Under the pieces are notes generated by a model. That model was not told where the DNA came from, ran no database searches, and was given only the letters and a program-made list of their open reading frames with translations. 64,000 bases of DNA from CAYMZZ01 sp046297935 (GTDB lineage: Bacteria > Bacteroidota > Bacteroidia > Chitinophagales > Chitinophagaceae). A program made the position numbers and the translations under genes. Shown here piece by piece: positions 1 through 7,992 of this stretch. Location of the stretch: assembly GCA_046297935.1 (NCBI GenBank), contig JBKBHA010000016.1, positions 25,504 through 89,503 of the forward strand, in the 5' to 3' direction. Numbering within the stretch: position 1 is the first letter of the stretch; the number at the start of each line of letters is the position of its first letter.

Positions 1-404
1 CCAAACATTTTCGTCTGATGAATTTTTTGTTTGGGAGTAATAACGGGCATGAAGACCACACCTTTGATGCCCAGTTTGCGACAGCTGAAAGCAAATCCCT
101 GTGCATGATTCCCGGCGCTTGCACAAACCACGCCTCGCTGCAGCTGGTCGGCAGGCAGCGAGCTGATCATGTTGTAGGCGCCACGCAGTTTGTATGATCT
201 TACAACCTGAAGATCCTCTCGCTTCAGGTACACGTTACACTGATACTTGCGGGAGAGATTGGCATTCCATTGCAATGGCGTCCGGTTCACTACAGGCAAC
301 AACCGGCGAGCCGCTTCTTCATAATGAAGAACGGGCATCGCCTGCTCAGGTGAAAGAGATGTATTCTTCCTGAAGGCTGCTTCTGTAGTGACCGGCTGTT
401 CCAT
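1..404 (-). CDS. ilvA: threonine dehydratase (partial, N-terminal part)
   Basis: This is the first 134 codons of the PLP-dependent threonine deaminase that makes 2-oxobutanoate for isoleucine synthesis. The gene runs off the left edge, so the C-terminal half is not visible. I see YLKREDLQ followed by SYKLRGAYN, whose lysine is the PLP-binding residue in this family, and SAGNHAQGFA, the PLP phosphate/substrate loop. The ATG at 404 gives a usual N-terminus. It lies 31 nt behind ilvC on the same strand and is the last visible gene of the leu-ilv series, so it probably shares the transcript. The identification is firm; whether a regulatory ACT-like domain is present cannot be seen. Confidence 0.93.
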   Translation of the reverse strand, partial: MEQPVTTEAAFRKNTSLSPEQAMPVLHYEEAARRLLPVVNRTPLQWNANLSRKYQCNVYLKREDLQVVRSYKLRGAYNMISSLPADQLQRGVVCASAGNHAQGFAFSCRKLGIKGVVFMPVITPKQKIHQTKMF

Positions 405-435
405 TGCTTCTATCTAATTTAAAGATGGCCTTTGC

Positions 436-1563
436 TTATCCGACTGATTCGCTCTTCAACGCCTGTTCGCGAAATACGTTCTTGGTAGACGATTCCTCGA
501 AGGGGTTTTCAATGGGCTGCTGATTTTCCGGACGCAGACTGCGTACTGTTTTACCAGCCTGCCACATTTCACTTTCACGCAGCTCTTTTAATTCTGCTTC
601 CAGCTTTTCGCGATAGTCGGGTTGTGAGTTGCTATCGATTGAGCGTTGCGATTCCTTACCAGCAGCTACGCTTTCGTACAATTCTTTAAATACCGGAGCG
701 GTAGCATCACGGAATTTTTTCCACCAGTCCAGCGCACCGCGCTGAGCGGTAGTTGAACAGTTGGCATACATCCAGTCCATTCCATTCTCTGCTACAAGTG
801 GCATCAACGACTGTGTCAATTCTTCCACTGTTTCATTAAATGCCTCACTGGGAGTATGTCCCTTATCACGCAATACCTGGTATTGAGCGGCAAAAATTCC
901 CTGGATCGCTCCCATCAGTGTGCCACGCTCGCCGGTAAGATCAGAGAATACTTCTTTCTTGAAGTCGGTTTCAAACAGATAACCGCTACCTACGGCAATA
1001 CCGAGGGCTACCACGCGCTCCTGAGCACGACCAGTTGCATCCTGATAAATAGCGAAGGAGCTATTCAAACCGCGACCCTGCAAAAACATGCGACGCAGCG
1101 AAGTACCGCTGCCTTTCGGGGCAACCAGAAACACATCCACATCTTTCGGAGGTACAATACCAGTCTGCTCATTGAAGGTGATGCCGAATCCATGAGAGAA
1201 GTACAGTGCCTTGCCTGGAGTGAGGTGCTTTTTAACGGTAGGCCACAGTTCGATCTGGGCCGCATCACTCAGCAGGTAGCAGATGATAGTACCGCGCTGC
1301 AATGCTTCTTCAATTTCAAAAAGCGTCTCACCAGGTACAAAGCCGTCACGTACGGCCTTATCCCATGTTTTAGAGTTTTTACGCTGGCCAACGATCACGT
1401 TGATGCCATTGTCTTTCTGGTTCAATGCCTGACCGGGACCCTGTACTCCATAACCGATCACTGCCACTGTTTCATTTGCCAGAACCTGCTGAGCTTTGCT
1501 CAACGGAAATTCCTCACGCGTGACGACGTTTTCTACTACACCGCCGAAATTTAGTTTTGCCAT
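436..1563 (-). CDS. ilvC: ketol-acid reductoisomerase
   Basis: The 375-residue enzyme converts acetolactate or acetohydroxybutyrate to the dihydroxy acid with NADPH and Mg2+, the second common step of valine and isoleucine synthesis. The N-terminal Rossmann domain has GYGVQGPGQALN as nucleotide loop near residue 37. The C-terminal knotted domain carries acidic metal ligands in the segments DLTGERGTL and EELTQSLMP. Its length lies between the short class I enzymes (about 330) and the long E. coli class II enzyme (about 490). It sits between ilvN (116 nt away, with a short tandem repeat in the gap) and ilvA, all on the minus strand. Confidence 0.97.
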   Translation of the reverse strand: MAKLNFGGVVENVVTREEFPLSKAQQVLANETVAVIGYGVQGPGQALNQKDNGINVIVGQRKNSKTWDKAVRDGFVPGETLFEIEEALQRGTIICYLLSDAAQIELWPTVKKHLTPGKALYFSHGFGITFNEQTGIVPPKDVDVFLVAPKGSGTSLRRMFLQGRGLNSSFAIYQDATGRAQERVVALGIAVGSGYLFETDFKKEVFSDLTGERGTLMGAIQGIFAAQYQVLRDKGHTPSEAFNETVEELTQSLMPLVAENGMDWMYANCSTTAQRGALDWWKKFRDATAPVFKELYESVAAGKESQRSIDSNSQPDYREKLEAELKELRESEMWQAGKTVRSLRPENQQPIENPFEESSTKNVFREQALKSESVG

Positions 1564-1591
1564 CTTTATTTATTTTGGTAAAAATTTAATG

Positions 1592-1642
1592 TTGGGGAGA
1601 GGAGAGTGGGGAGTGGGGAGTGGAAAGCTGTTTGCAAAATTT
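1592..1642. repeat. short G-rich tandem repeat in ilvN-ilvC gap
   Basis: The spacer between ilvN and ilvC contains an imperfect tandem run with a 7-8 bp unit close to GTGGGGA. It is one of several different low-complexity runs placed between genes of this window. It is inside the predicted transcript, and no function can be read from it. Confidence 0.55.
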
Positions 1643-1679
1643 CCTCCGCCAGCTAACCGGTTCTCCACTTACCACTTCA

Positions 1680-2270
1680 CTACATTGTAAATACTTTTTC
1701 GTGTTGATTCAAAAATTCGTTTTCAATTGCTTCTTCACCTGGTTCGCGGTATTCGAATTCTTTTAATTTTTCGTGGAAGCCTTCGCTGGCTTTAATGATC
1801 GCCACGCGGCCGCTTCGCACAAATTCGATCAGTCCGTAAGGCTCAAGTACCTGTATCAGCTTGTCCGTTTCTTCCCGATGCCCTGCCACTTCAAATACCG
1901 TATAGTCGCGACGGATCACCACGGCTTTGGCTCCATGCTCACGCAAAAGGCGCTCTACTTTTACTTCAGCCGCAATTACCTCGGTGGGTACTTTATAAAG
2001 GGCCAGCTCCTGCCACACAATTTCATCCTGCGTGTTGTAATAGGCTTTCAACACTTCTACCTGCTTTTCAATTTGCCGACAGAGCTTACGAACCACTTCT
2101 TCGGTTTCGTTGATCACGATGGTGAAACGATGTACACTGTCTACCTCAGACGGAGAAGTATTCAAACTGTCGATATTGATCTTTCTCCGAGAGAAGATAA
2201 TCGCAATCCGGTTCAGCAAACCGATCTGATTTTCCGTATAGACCGTTATCGTAAATTCCTGTTTCGACAT
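1680..2270 (-). CDS. ilvN: acetolactate synthase small (regulatory) subunit
   Basis: The 196-residue regulatory partner of IlvB binds valine and activates the large subunit. The first 75 residues form an ACT domain: FTITVYTENQIGLLNRIAIIF, interrupted here for brevity, contains the conserved GLLNRI turn, and SVHRFTIVI is the edge strand. The second half (residues 80-175) matches the C-terminal domain of the long small subunits, with AAEVKVERLLREHGAKAV and a final VALFEVAGH-like strand. It is 156 nt downstream of ilvB on the same strand, the usual order, and is probably co-transcribed. Confidence 0.95.
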   Translation of the reverse strand: MSKQEFTITVYTENQIGLLNRIAIIFSRRKINIDSLNTSPSEVDSVHRFTIVINETEEVVRKLCRQIEKQVEVLKAYYNTQDEIVWQELALYKVPTEVIAAEVKVERLLREHGAKAVVIRRDYTVFEVAGHREETDKLIQVLEPYGLIEFVRSGRVAIIKASEGFHEKLKEFEYREPGEEAIENEFLNQHEKVFTM

Positions 2271-2329
2271 AACATATAGTTAATAGCGTTATTTATATAG
2301 ATTTCCAACAGCACCCGAAATACCAGTCA

Positions 2330-2424
2330 AAATCTTTAAATCCCTCAATCTCCAAAACTCCAAAACTCCAAATCTCTAAATCCCTAAATCCCCCAATCCC
2401 CCAATCCTCCCATCCTAAAATCCT
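2330..2424. repeat. 8-bp-period low-complexity repeat in ilvB-ilvN gap
   Basis: About 95 bp of imperfect tandem units of 8 bp, close to ATCCCTAA or AACTCCAA on the plus strand, fill most of the ilvB-ilvN spacer. On the transcribed strand it is purine-rich with G runs. It resembles in style, but not in sequence, the octamer runs ahead of leuC and of the serine dehydratase gene. Confidence 0.6.
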
Positions 2425-2426
2425 AG

Positions 2427-4175
2427 TCAGACTTCCTCACTCGACAACACAATCTCCGCAACACCTCTGCCCTGGGGCACCATGGGGAATACATTGTTCT
2501 CTTTTCCTACCATTACTTCCAGCAGGTAGCTTCCCTTTGTGTCGAGCATGGTTTTGAGTGCGTCGCCTAGCTGATTGCGTTCGCTGATGCTTTGTCCGGG
2601 AATTCCAAAGCCTTTCGCTACCTGTACAAAGTCGGGACTGGTGATATCAACAAACGAGTATCTTTTCTGGTGAAATAGTTGCTGCCACTGCCGCACCATG
2701 CCCAGAAACTGATTATTCAGTATCAAAATTTTTACGGGAGCACCAAACTGCATGATGGTGCCCAGTTCCTGTAAGGTCATTTGAAAGCCTCCATCGCCAA
2801 TGATGGCAACGGTGGTACGACTTGGATCGCCGTATGCCGCGCCAATGGCAGCAGGCAGGGCGTAGCCCATTGTACCAAGTCCGCCGCTGGTAATATTGCT
2901 ACGGCTATTGTTCAATTTTGCGTACCGGCAGGCAACCATCTGGTGCTGTCCCACGTCGGTAACCACAATGGCATTGCCTTCAGTGAGTTCGTTGAGATGA
3001 CGGATCACTTCACCCATGGTCATAACGTCACCAGTTGGATTAAGTTCCTGCTTCACTACTTTTTCATCTTCTTTAGCCTGGCAATCCTTGAAGCGCTGTA
3101 GCCATTGCGGATGTACCCTTGTTTCAATCAGGTCGGTCAGCAGAGGCAGCGTTTCTTTACAATCGCCCCAAACCGGTACAGTTGCCTTTACATTCTTATC
3201 TATCTCAGCGGGGTCGATGTCGAGATGAACAACCTGGGCCTGTTTGGCATATTTGTCGAGCCTTCCGGTAACCCGGTCGTCGAAGCGCATGCCGATGGCA
3301 ATCAACACATCGCATTCATTGGTCAATACATTGGGGCCGTAGTTGCCATGCATGCCCAACATGCCAACGCCCAATGGGTGGTCTGTTGGTATGGCACTCA
3401 TACCCATGATGGTCCATGCGGCTGGTATGCCCGATTTTTCAAGAAACCGCAGAAATTCCTGTTCGGCATTACCCAGTATCACGCCCTGACCAAATACCAC
3501 AAAGGGGCGCTCGGCTTTGTTGATCAGATCGGCGGCCTGTTGAATATATTCCTTTCTTACAATCGGCTTCGGGCGGTAGCTGCGAATATGATTGCAACGT
3601 TCGTATCCCGCGTAATCAAAAAGCTGAAGCTGTGCGTTTTTGGTAATGTCGATTACAACAGGTCCGGGGCGACCGCTGCGCGCGATATAAAATGCCTTTG
3701 CCAGTACAGCCGGAATTTCGTTGGCATCTGTTACCTGGTAATTCCATTTGGTTACTGGTGTAGTGATATTGATCACATCTGTTTCCTGGAACGCATCGGT
3801 ACCAAGCAAATGAGCAAACACCTGGCCGGTAACGCACACAACCGGGGTGGAATCGATCATGGCATCGGCCAGACCGGTAACGAGGTTGGTAGCTCCGGGG
3901 CCACTGGTTGCAAATACCACACCCACGCGGCCGGAGCTGCGGGCGTATCCCTGCGCCGCATGAATAGCACCCTGCTCATGCCGAACCAGGATATGACGTA
4001 GCTGATCGTTGTAGTCGAACAGCGCATCATAAATTGGCATAATGGCACCACCGGGATAGCCAAATATGGTATCTACTTTTTCAGCCAGCAATGCTTTCAA
4101 TACAGCTTCGCTTCCCGAAATGGACGTGGTTGCGGGGGCTTTTGCCGGGGTTTGCTGTAATTCCAGAGTTTCCAT
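2427..4175 (-). CDS. ilvB: acetolactate synthase large (catalytic) subunit
   Basis: The 582-residue ThDP- and FAD-dependent enzyme condenses pyruvate with pyruvate or 2-oxobutanoate, the first common step of valine and isoleucine synthesis. The N-terminal PYR domain shows FGYPGGAIMPIYDAL and RHEQGAIHAAQGYA with the catalytic glutamate. The central domain is FAD-associated. The C-terminal PP domain has the ThDP motif beginning GDGGFQMTLQEL and ending near NNQFLGMVRQWQ. Length is typical. The ATG lies 18 nt downstream of the ilvD stop, indicating one transcript with ilvD upstream and ilvN downstream. Confidence 0.97.
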   Translation of the reverse strand: METLELQQTPAKAPATTSISGSEAVLKALLAEKVDTIFGYPGGAIMPIYDALFDYNDQLRHILVRHEQGAIHAAQGYARSSGRVGVVFATSGPGATNLVTGLADAMIDSTPVVCVTGQVFAHLLGTDAFQETDVINITTPVTKWNYQVTDANEIPAVLAKAFYIARSGRPGPVVIDITKNAQLQLFDYAGYERCNHIRSYRPKPIVRKEYIQQAADLINKAERPFVVFGQGVILGNAEQEFLRFLEKSGIPAAWTIMGMSAIPTDHPLGVGMLGMHGNYGPNVLTNECDVLIAIGMRFDDRVTGRLDKYAKQAQVVHLDIDPAEIDKNVKATVPVWGDCKETLPLLTDLIETRVHPQWLQRFKDCQAKEDEKVVKQELNPTGDVMTMGEVIRHLNELTEGNAIVVTDVGQHQMVACRYAKLNNSRSNITSGGLGTMGYALPAAIGAAYGDPSRTTVAIIGDGGFQMTLQELGTIMQFGAPVKILILNNQFLGMVRQWQQLFHQKRYSFVDITSPDFVQVAKGFGIPGQSISERNQLGDALKTMLDTKGSYLLEVMVGKENNVFPMVPQGRGVAEIVLSSEEV

Positions 4176-4193
4176 AATTGTTGTTTTTCAGGC

Positions 4194-5873
4194 TCAGGCT
4201 TCATCGGTTACACAACCCTGCGAAGCATCTTTAACCTGTTTAGCATATTTAAATAGGATTCCATTCTTTACTTTCAGTACCGGCTGCTGCCAGGCTGCCC
4301 TACGGGCGGCAATTTCGTTTTCCTCTACCTTCAGTTCCAGCTTGTTGTTTACAACATCTATCAGAATGGTGTCATTGTCGCGTACCAGCGCCAGCAGACC
4401 ACCTTCAAAGGCTTCGGGTGTGATATGGCCTACTACAAACCCATGGGTACCGCCGCTGAAGCGACCGTCGGTAATCAGGGCAACTGATTTACCCAGTCCC
4501 GCACCGATGATGGCAGAGGTTGGCTTCAACATTTCTGGCATGCCGGGTGCACCCTTTGGACCTACGTTGCGGATCACCACCACATCGCCGGGTTGGATTT
4601 TGCCGGAGTTGATGCCATGTATCAGTTCAAACTCACCATCGAACACTCTGGCAGGACCTTCAAAACGCTCACCCTCTTTTCCGCTGATCTTGGCCACACT
4701 TCCTTTCTCTGCCAGGTTGCCGTAAAGTATTTGTAAATGGCCGGTGGCTTTTATCGGGTTCTCGGCAGGGCGAATGATATCCTGTTTGTCGAAGTCAAGA
4801 TCAGGAGCCAGTTCCAGATTTTCGGCTACCGTTTTTCCTGTTACGGTCAGGCATTGTCCGTGCAGCCATCCCTTTTTGAGCATGTATTTCATTACTGCCG
4901 GCACACCGCCAAATTGATGCAGATCCTGCATCAGGTATTTACCCGATGGTTTGAAGTCGGCGAGCACAGGAATCCGATTGCCGATAGCCTGAAAATCATC
5001 CTGTGTTAACGGAACACCCACGCTCCGCGCCATGGCAATCAGATGCAACACGGCATTAGTGCTGCCTCCCAGGACCATGATCACCGCAATAGCATTTTCA
5101 AATGCTTCACGGGTCATGATGTCGGTTGGTTTAATATCTTTTTCGAGCAGGATGCGGATGGCTTTGCCGGCATCTCTGCATTCTTTCTGTTTCGCTTCGC
5201 TCAGGGCCGGATTAGATGACGAATAGGGCAGGCTCATGCCAAGCGCTTCAATAGCGGAAGCCATCGTATTGGCCGTGTACATACCGCCACAGGCTCCGGC
5301 ACCGGGGCAACTGTGCTTCACAATTGCCTTGAAATCGGCTTCATCCAATTGTCCGGCCAGCTTTTGACCCAAAGCCTCGAAAGCGCTCACAATATTCAGA
5401 TCCTGACCGTTGTAATGCCCTGGCGCTATGGTACCACCATACAGCATAATGGCCGGTCGGTTTAGTCTTCCCATGGCGATCAATGATCCGGGCATGTTCT
5501 TGTCGCAACCAGGAATCGCAATCAGGCCATCGTAATACTGCGCTCCACACACGGCTTCGATGCTGTCGGCAATAACATCACGACTTACCAGCGAATAACG
5601 CATGCCTTCCGTTCCGTTACTGATCCCATCGCTTACGCCGATGGTGTTGAAAATTAGGCCCACCAGATCCTGATCCCATACGGAACTCTTCACCACCCGC
5701 GCCAAATCGTTGAGATGCATATTGCAGGTATTGCCATCATAGCCCATGCTCACAATGCCAACCTGTGCCTTGTTCATGTCTTCGTCGGTAAGACCAATGC
5801 CATATAGCATGGCCTGGGCTGCGGGTTGTGTAGGATCCTGAGTAATCGTCTTGCTGTATTTATTCAATTCCAT
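4194..5873 (-). CDS. ilvD: dihydroxy-acid dehydratase
   Basis: The 559-residue Fe-S dehydratase makes the 2-oxo acid precursors of valine and isoleucine. Three cluster-type cysteines are visible in GNTCNMHL, PGCDKNMPG and CPGAGACGGMYTANTM. The ATG at 5873 lies about 50 nt downstream of a strong intrinsic terminator that is preceded by a branched-chain-rich leader peptide. Transcription into ilvD and the four following ilv genes is therefore probably set by attenuation. No lesion is visible. Confidence 0.97.
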   Translation of the reverse strand: MELNKYSKTITQDPTQPAAQAMLYGIGLTDEDMNKAQVGIVSMGYDGNTCNMHLNDLARVVKSSVWDQDLVGLIFNTIGVSDGISNGTEGMRYSLVSRDVIADSIEAVCGAQYYDGLIAIPGCDKNMPGSLIAMGRLNRPAIMLYGGTIAPGHYNGQDLNIVSAFEALGQKLAGQLDEADFKAIVKHSCPGAGACGGMYTANTMASAIEALGMSLPYSSSNPALSEAKQKECRDAGKAIRILLEKDIKPTDIMTREAFENAIAVIMVLGGSTNAVLHLIAMARSVGVPLTQDDFQAIGNRIPVLADFKPSGKYLMQDLHQFGGVPAVMKYMLKKGWLHGQCLTVTGKTVAENLELAPDLDFDKQDIIRPAENPIKATGHLQILYGNLAEKGSVAKISGKEGERFEGPARVFDGEFELIHGINSGKIQPGDVVVIRNVGPKGAPGMPEMLKPTSAIIGAGLGKSVALITDGRFSGGTHGFVVGHITPEAFEGGLLALVRDNDTILIDVVNNKLELKVEENEIAARRAAWQQPVLKVKNGILFKYAKQVKDASQGCVTDEA

Positions 5874-5924
5874 TTTATTCTTCGGGTCTGGTTAGTTCGG
5901 GTAGTTGAATAGGTCGGGGCACAA

Positions 5925-5959
5925 AACAAAAAAGCCCGCCTTTTTGGGAGGCGGGCTTT
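5925..5959 (-). terminator. intrinsic terminator of ilv attenuator
   Basis: Read on the minus strand, AAAGCCCGCCT pairs with AGGCGGGCTTT (11 bp, 7-nt loop), followed by a T-rich run TTTTTTGTTTTG. It stands 18 nt after the stop of a leader peptide and about 50 nt before ilvD. It can end transcripts coming from leuB, or prevent entry into ilvDBNCA when leader translation is fast. Confidence 0.88.
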
Positions 5960-5998
5960 GCTATTTAAAATAATTTTTTACAAAACAATTCCACCTCC
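5947..5998 (-). promoter_or_regulatory. candidate antiterminator pairing
   Basis: Minus-strand GGAGGTGG (5991-5998, inside leader codons 30-32) is complementary over 8 bp, with one G-U pair, to CCGCCTCC (5947-5954), the left arm and loop edge of the terminator. The two structures exclude each other. A ribosome stalled on codons 17-25 would leave GGAGGTGG free to block the terminator. The pairing is seen in the sequence; its use is inferred from classical amino-acid attenuators. Confidence 0.65.
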
Positions 5999-6085
5999 AT
6001 GCAATGCAGGAATAATAATCACGACCACAATAATGAGTGAACTCAGTATCGGGAGATAATTGTTGTATGTGCTGCCTTGCTGCAT
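5978..6085 (-). CDS. branched-chain-rich leader peptide of ilv attenuator
   Basis: A 35-codon reading frame (ATG at 6085, TAA at 5978-5980) lies between leuB and ilvD. Its product begins MQQGSTYNNYLPILSS and continues LIIVVVIIIPALHGGGIVL. Sixteen of 35 residues are Leu, Ile or Val, and residues 17-25 are nine in a row. It is followed at once by an antiterminator arm and a strong terminator, the layout of ilvGMEDA- and ilvBN-type leaders in Proteobacteria. It probably has no function as a protein and serves as a translational sensor of charged tRNA-Leu/Ile/Val. No clear Shine-Dalgarno sequence is seen, as is usual in Bacteroidota. An alternative is a small membrane peptide, but the context argues for attenuation. 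Confidence 0.82.
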   Translation of the reverse strand: MQQGSTYNNYLPILSSLIIVVVIIIPALHGGGIVL

Positions 6086-6087
6086 GA

Positions 6088-6111
6088 GGATGTATAAGTA
6101 AATATACATCC
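6088..6111. promoter_or_regulatory. 9-bp inverted repeat just upstream of leader peptide
   Basis: GGATGTATA and TATACATCC form a perfect 9-bp inverted repeat with a 6-nt spacer, ending two nucleotides before the leader ATG. On the minus strand it includes TATATTTA, which resembles a Bacteroidota -7 element. It could be an operator over an internal promoter or a 5' hairpin of the leader RNA. Function is inferred only. Confidence 0.4.
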
Positions 6112-6180
6112 TTTATCTTAAAAGAACTTTGGCGGGTGGATTTTTTTTATTTCAATGCAAACAATCGTACGGAAACAACA

Positions 6181-7296
6181 TCAGATAATGGTCGACTTTC
6201 TGAGTTCAATGTTTTCCTGTTTTACCGAACCCGGAATCTTTCCACTCACATAATCGCTGATCAGTTCGCCGAGCGTATTGGTAAAATAAAAATTAACGGG
6301 GTCTATATCTTTTGTTACAAATCCGTTTTGAAGTGTCCAGTTCACTGCTTCACGAACCAGCGTGGCTTCTTCATTCAAACCAAAATGATCGAGCATCATG
6401 GCTGCGCTCAGAATAGAGCCCAGCGGGTTGGCAATATCCTTGCCCGCTGCCTGAGGGTAGGAGCCATGTATGGGTTCAAACAAAGCAGAGCCATTACCGA
6501 TACTGGCCGATGGTAATAATCCAAGTGAACCACTGATCACACTGGCTTCATCGCTGATGATATCGCCGAACATATTTTCGGTAAGCACTACATCAAATTG
6601 TGCAGGGTTCAGGATTATCTGCATGGCCGCGTTATCAACAAAGAGGTAATCAACGGCAATATCTTCGTATTGAGTAGCCATATCTTTTACAACTTTTCTC
6701 CAAAGACGCGAGGTTTCCAGCACATTGGCCTTGTCTACCAATGTCAGTTTCTTGCGACGTTTTCTGGCAGCTTCGAAGGCAAGCTGTGCAATTCGTTCTA
6801 TTTCGGAAATACTGTAGCTGCATTCGTCGATGGCCGATTGCCCATCAGCTGCCAGTTCTTTTTTACCAAAGTAAATGCCGCCAGTCAGTTCGCGGTAGAT
6901 AACAAAGTCAACGCCCTCGAGGTTTTTGGCTTTGAGAGGACTCAGATGCTGTAGCGCAGGGTAGGTGGTAACTGGGCGGATATTGGCAAACAGTTGCAAT
7001 GATTTGCGCAGCTTGAGCAGACCTTGCTCTGGACGTACTTTTGCGTTAGGATCATTGTCGTATTTCGGATGCCCGATAGCGCCGAACAGAATCGCATCAC
7101 TGTTCAAACAGATCTCGATTGTTTCATCGGGCAATGGGTTGCCTGTTTTATCAATGGCATCGGCACCCATCAAACAGTACTGATAAGTAAACTCGTGGTT
7201 GAAAGATTCAGCAATGGTGTTCAATACGCGGATCGACTGTCGGGTTACTTCCGGACCAATTCCATCGCCTTCAATAATTGCAATAGTTTTCTTCAT
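6181..7296 (-). CDS. leuB: 3-isopropylmalate dehydrogenase
   Basis: The 371-residue NAD-dependent decarboxylating dehydrogenase carries out the third leucine-specific step. The N-terminus has GDGIGPEVTRQ, followed by the substrate region with RPEQGLLKLRK (Leu-specific arginines) and ELTGGIYFG. The metal ligands are in FGDIISDEAS, and GSAPDI-type NAD contacts are represented by EPIHGSYPQAAGKDIANP. Length and order are typical. leuD ends 14 nt upstream, so the two are co-transcribed. The attenuator leader begins about 95 nt after its stop. Confidence 0.96.
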   Translation of the reverse strand: MKKTIAIIEGDGIGPEVTRQSIRVLNTIAESFNHEFTYQYCLMGADAIDKTGNPLPDETIEICLNSDAILFGAIGHPKYDNDPNAKVRPEQGLLKLRKSLQLFANIRPVTTYPALQHLSPLKAKNLEGVDFVIYRELTGGIYFGKKELAADGQSAIDECSYSISEIERIAQLAFEAARKRRKKLTLVDKANVLETSRLWRKVVKDMATQYEDIAVDYLFVDNAAMQIILNPAQFDVVLTENMFGDIISDEASVISGSLGLLPSASIGNGSALFEPIHGSYPQAAGKDIANPLGSILSAAMMLDHFGLNEEATLVREAVNWTLQNGFVTKDIDPVNFYFTNTLGELISDYVSGKIPGSVKQENIELRKSTII

Positions 7297-7310
7297 ATAT
7301 CATAGCCGGA

Positions 7311-7913
7311 TCAGGCCGGCTTACCTTGTTTTTCGAATTCTTCTATTTCCGTTTGCATGCTAAGCAGGTAATCTATATCGTCGTAGCCGTTCAGCAGGCA
7401 GGTTTTTTTATAGCTGTTTATATCAAACGACTCTCTCTTATTGCTGCCGGCAATGGCGATGTATTGTTCGGGCAGGTTCACTTCAATTTCGGTGTCGGGA
7501 TTTTGATGGATAGCATCAAAAATTTGTGCCAGAAATTCGTCGGTAACCGTTACAGGCAACAGGAAATTGTTAAGTGCGTTGTTTTTGAAAATATCAGCAA
7601 AAAAGCTGCTCACTACTACATCAAATCCCGCATCTTTAATAGCCCAGGCGGCGTGTTCTCTGCTCGATCCGCAGCCAAAGTTTTTTGCAGCTACCAGAAT
7701 TTTTCCATGGTATTGTGGCTGATTCAACACAAAATCAGGTTTGGGTTGATTTTCGTCGTCGTTGTTATAGCGCCAGTCGCGAAACAAATTTTTTCCAAAG
7801 CCCTCCCGGCTTGTCGCCTTCAGAAAGCGCGCAGGAATAATCTGATCCGTATCAACATTTTCAATGTTCACCGGAACCGCTGTGGAGAGAATGGTATTGA
7901 TGGATTTACCCAT
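7311..7913 (-). CDS. leuD: 3-isopropylmalate dehydratase small subunit
   Basis: The 200-residue small subunit pairs with LeuC to isomerise 2- to 3-isopropylmalate. It shows the swivelling-domain motifs NVDTDQIIPARFL near the start and NFGCGSSREHAAWA, the substrate-binding loop, near residue 80. A TTG six nucleotides upstream would add two residues, but the ATG at 7913 is preferred. It lies between leuC (spacer with a palindromic repeat) and leuB. Confidence 0.95.
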   Translation of the reverse strand: MGKSINTILSTAVPVNIENVDTDQIIPARFLKATSREGFGKNLFRDWRYNNDDENQPKPDFVLNQPQYHGKILVAAKNFGCGSSREHAAWAIKDAGFDVVVSSFFADIFKNNALNNFLLPVTVTDEFLAQIFDAIHQNPDTEIEVNLPEQYIAIAGSNKRESFDINSYKKTCLLNGYDDIDYLLSMQTEIEEFEKQGKPA

Positions 7914-7948
7914 GATCAATTTGGTAATTTGTTAATTTGATAATTTCA

Positions 7949-7992
7949 TTTGCACACCTGCTCATTTTCACACCTGCCTGCCGCAGGCAGGT
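7949..7992. repeat. TTTGCACA units plus CCTGCCTGCCGCAGGCAGG palindrome
   Basis: The leuC-leuD gap carries two TTTGCACA/TTTCACAC units, and the palindrome CCTGCCTGCCGCAGGCAGG lies against the leuC stop. The same combination occurs at 21,883-21,925, and related palindromes interrupt the RHS cassettes further right. Confidence 0.6.

Noticed and set aside
856..1554. 232-codon plus-strand open frame opposite ilvC
   Set aside because: Antisense to ilvC, with no recognisable motif.
3105..4001. 298-codon plus-strand open frame opposite ilvB
   Set aside because: Antisense to a highly conserved enzyme gene, with no start context or domain.
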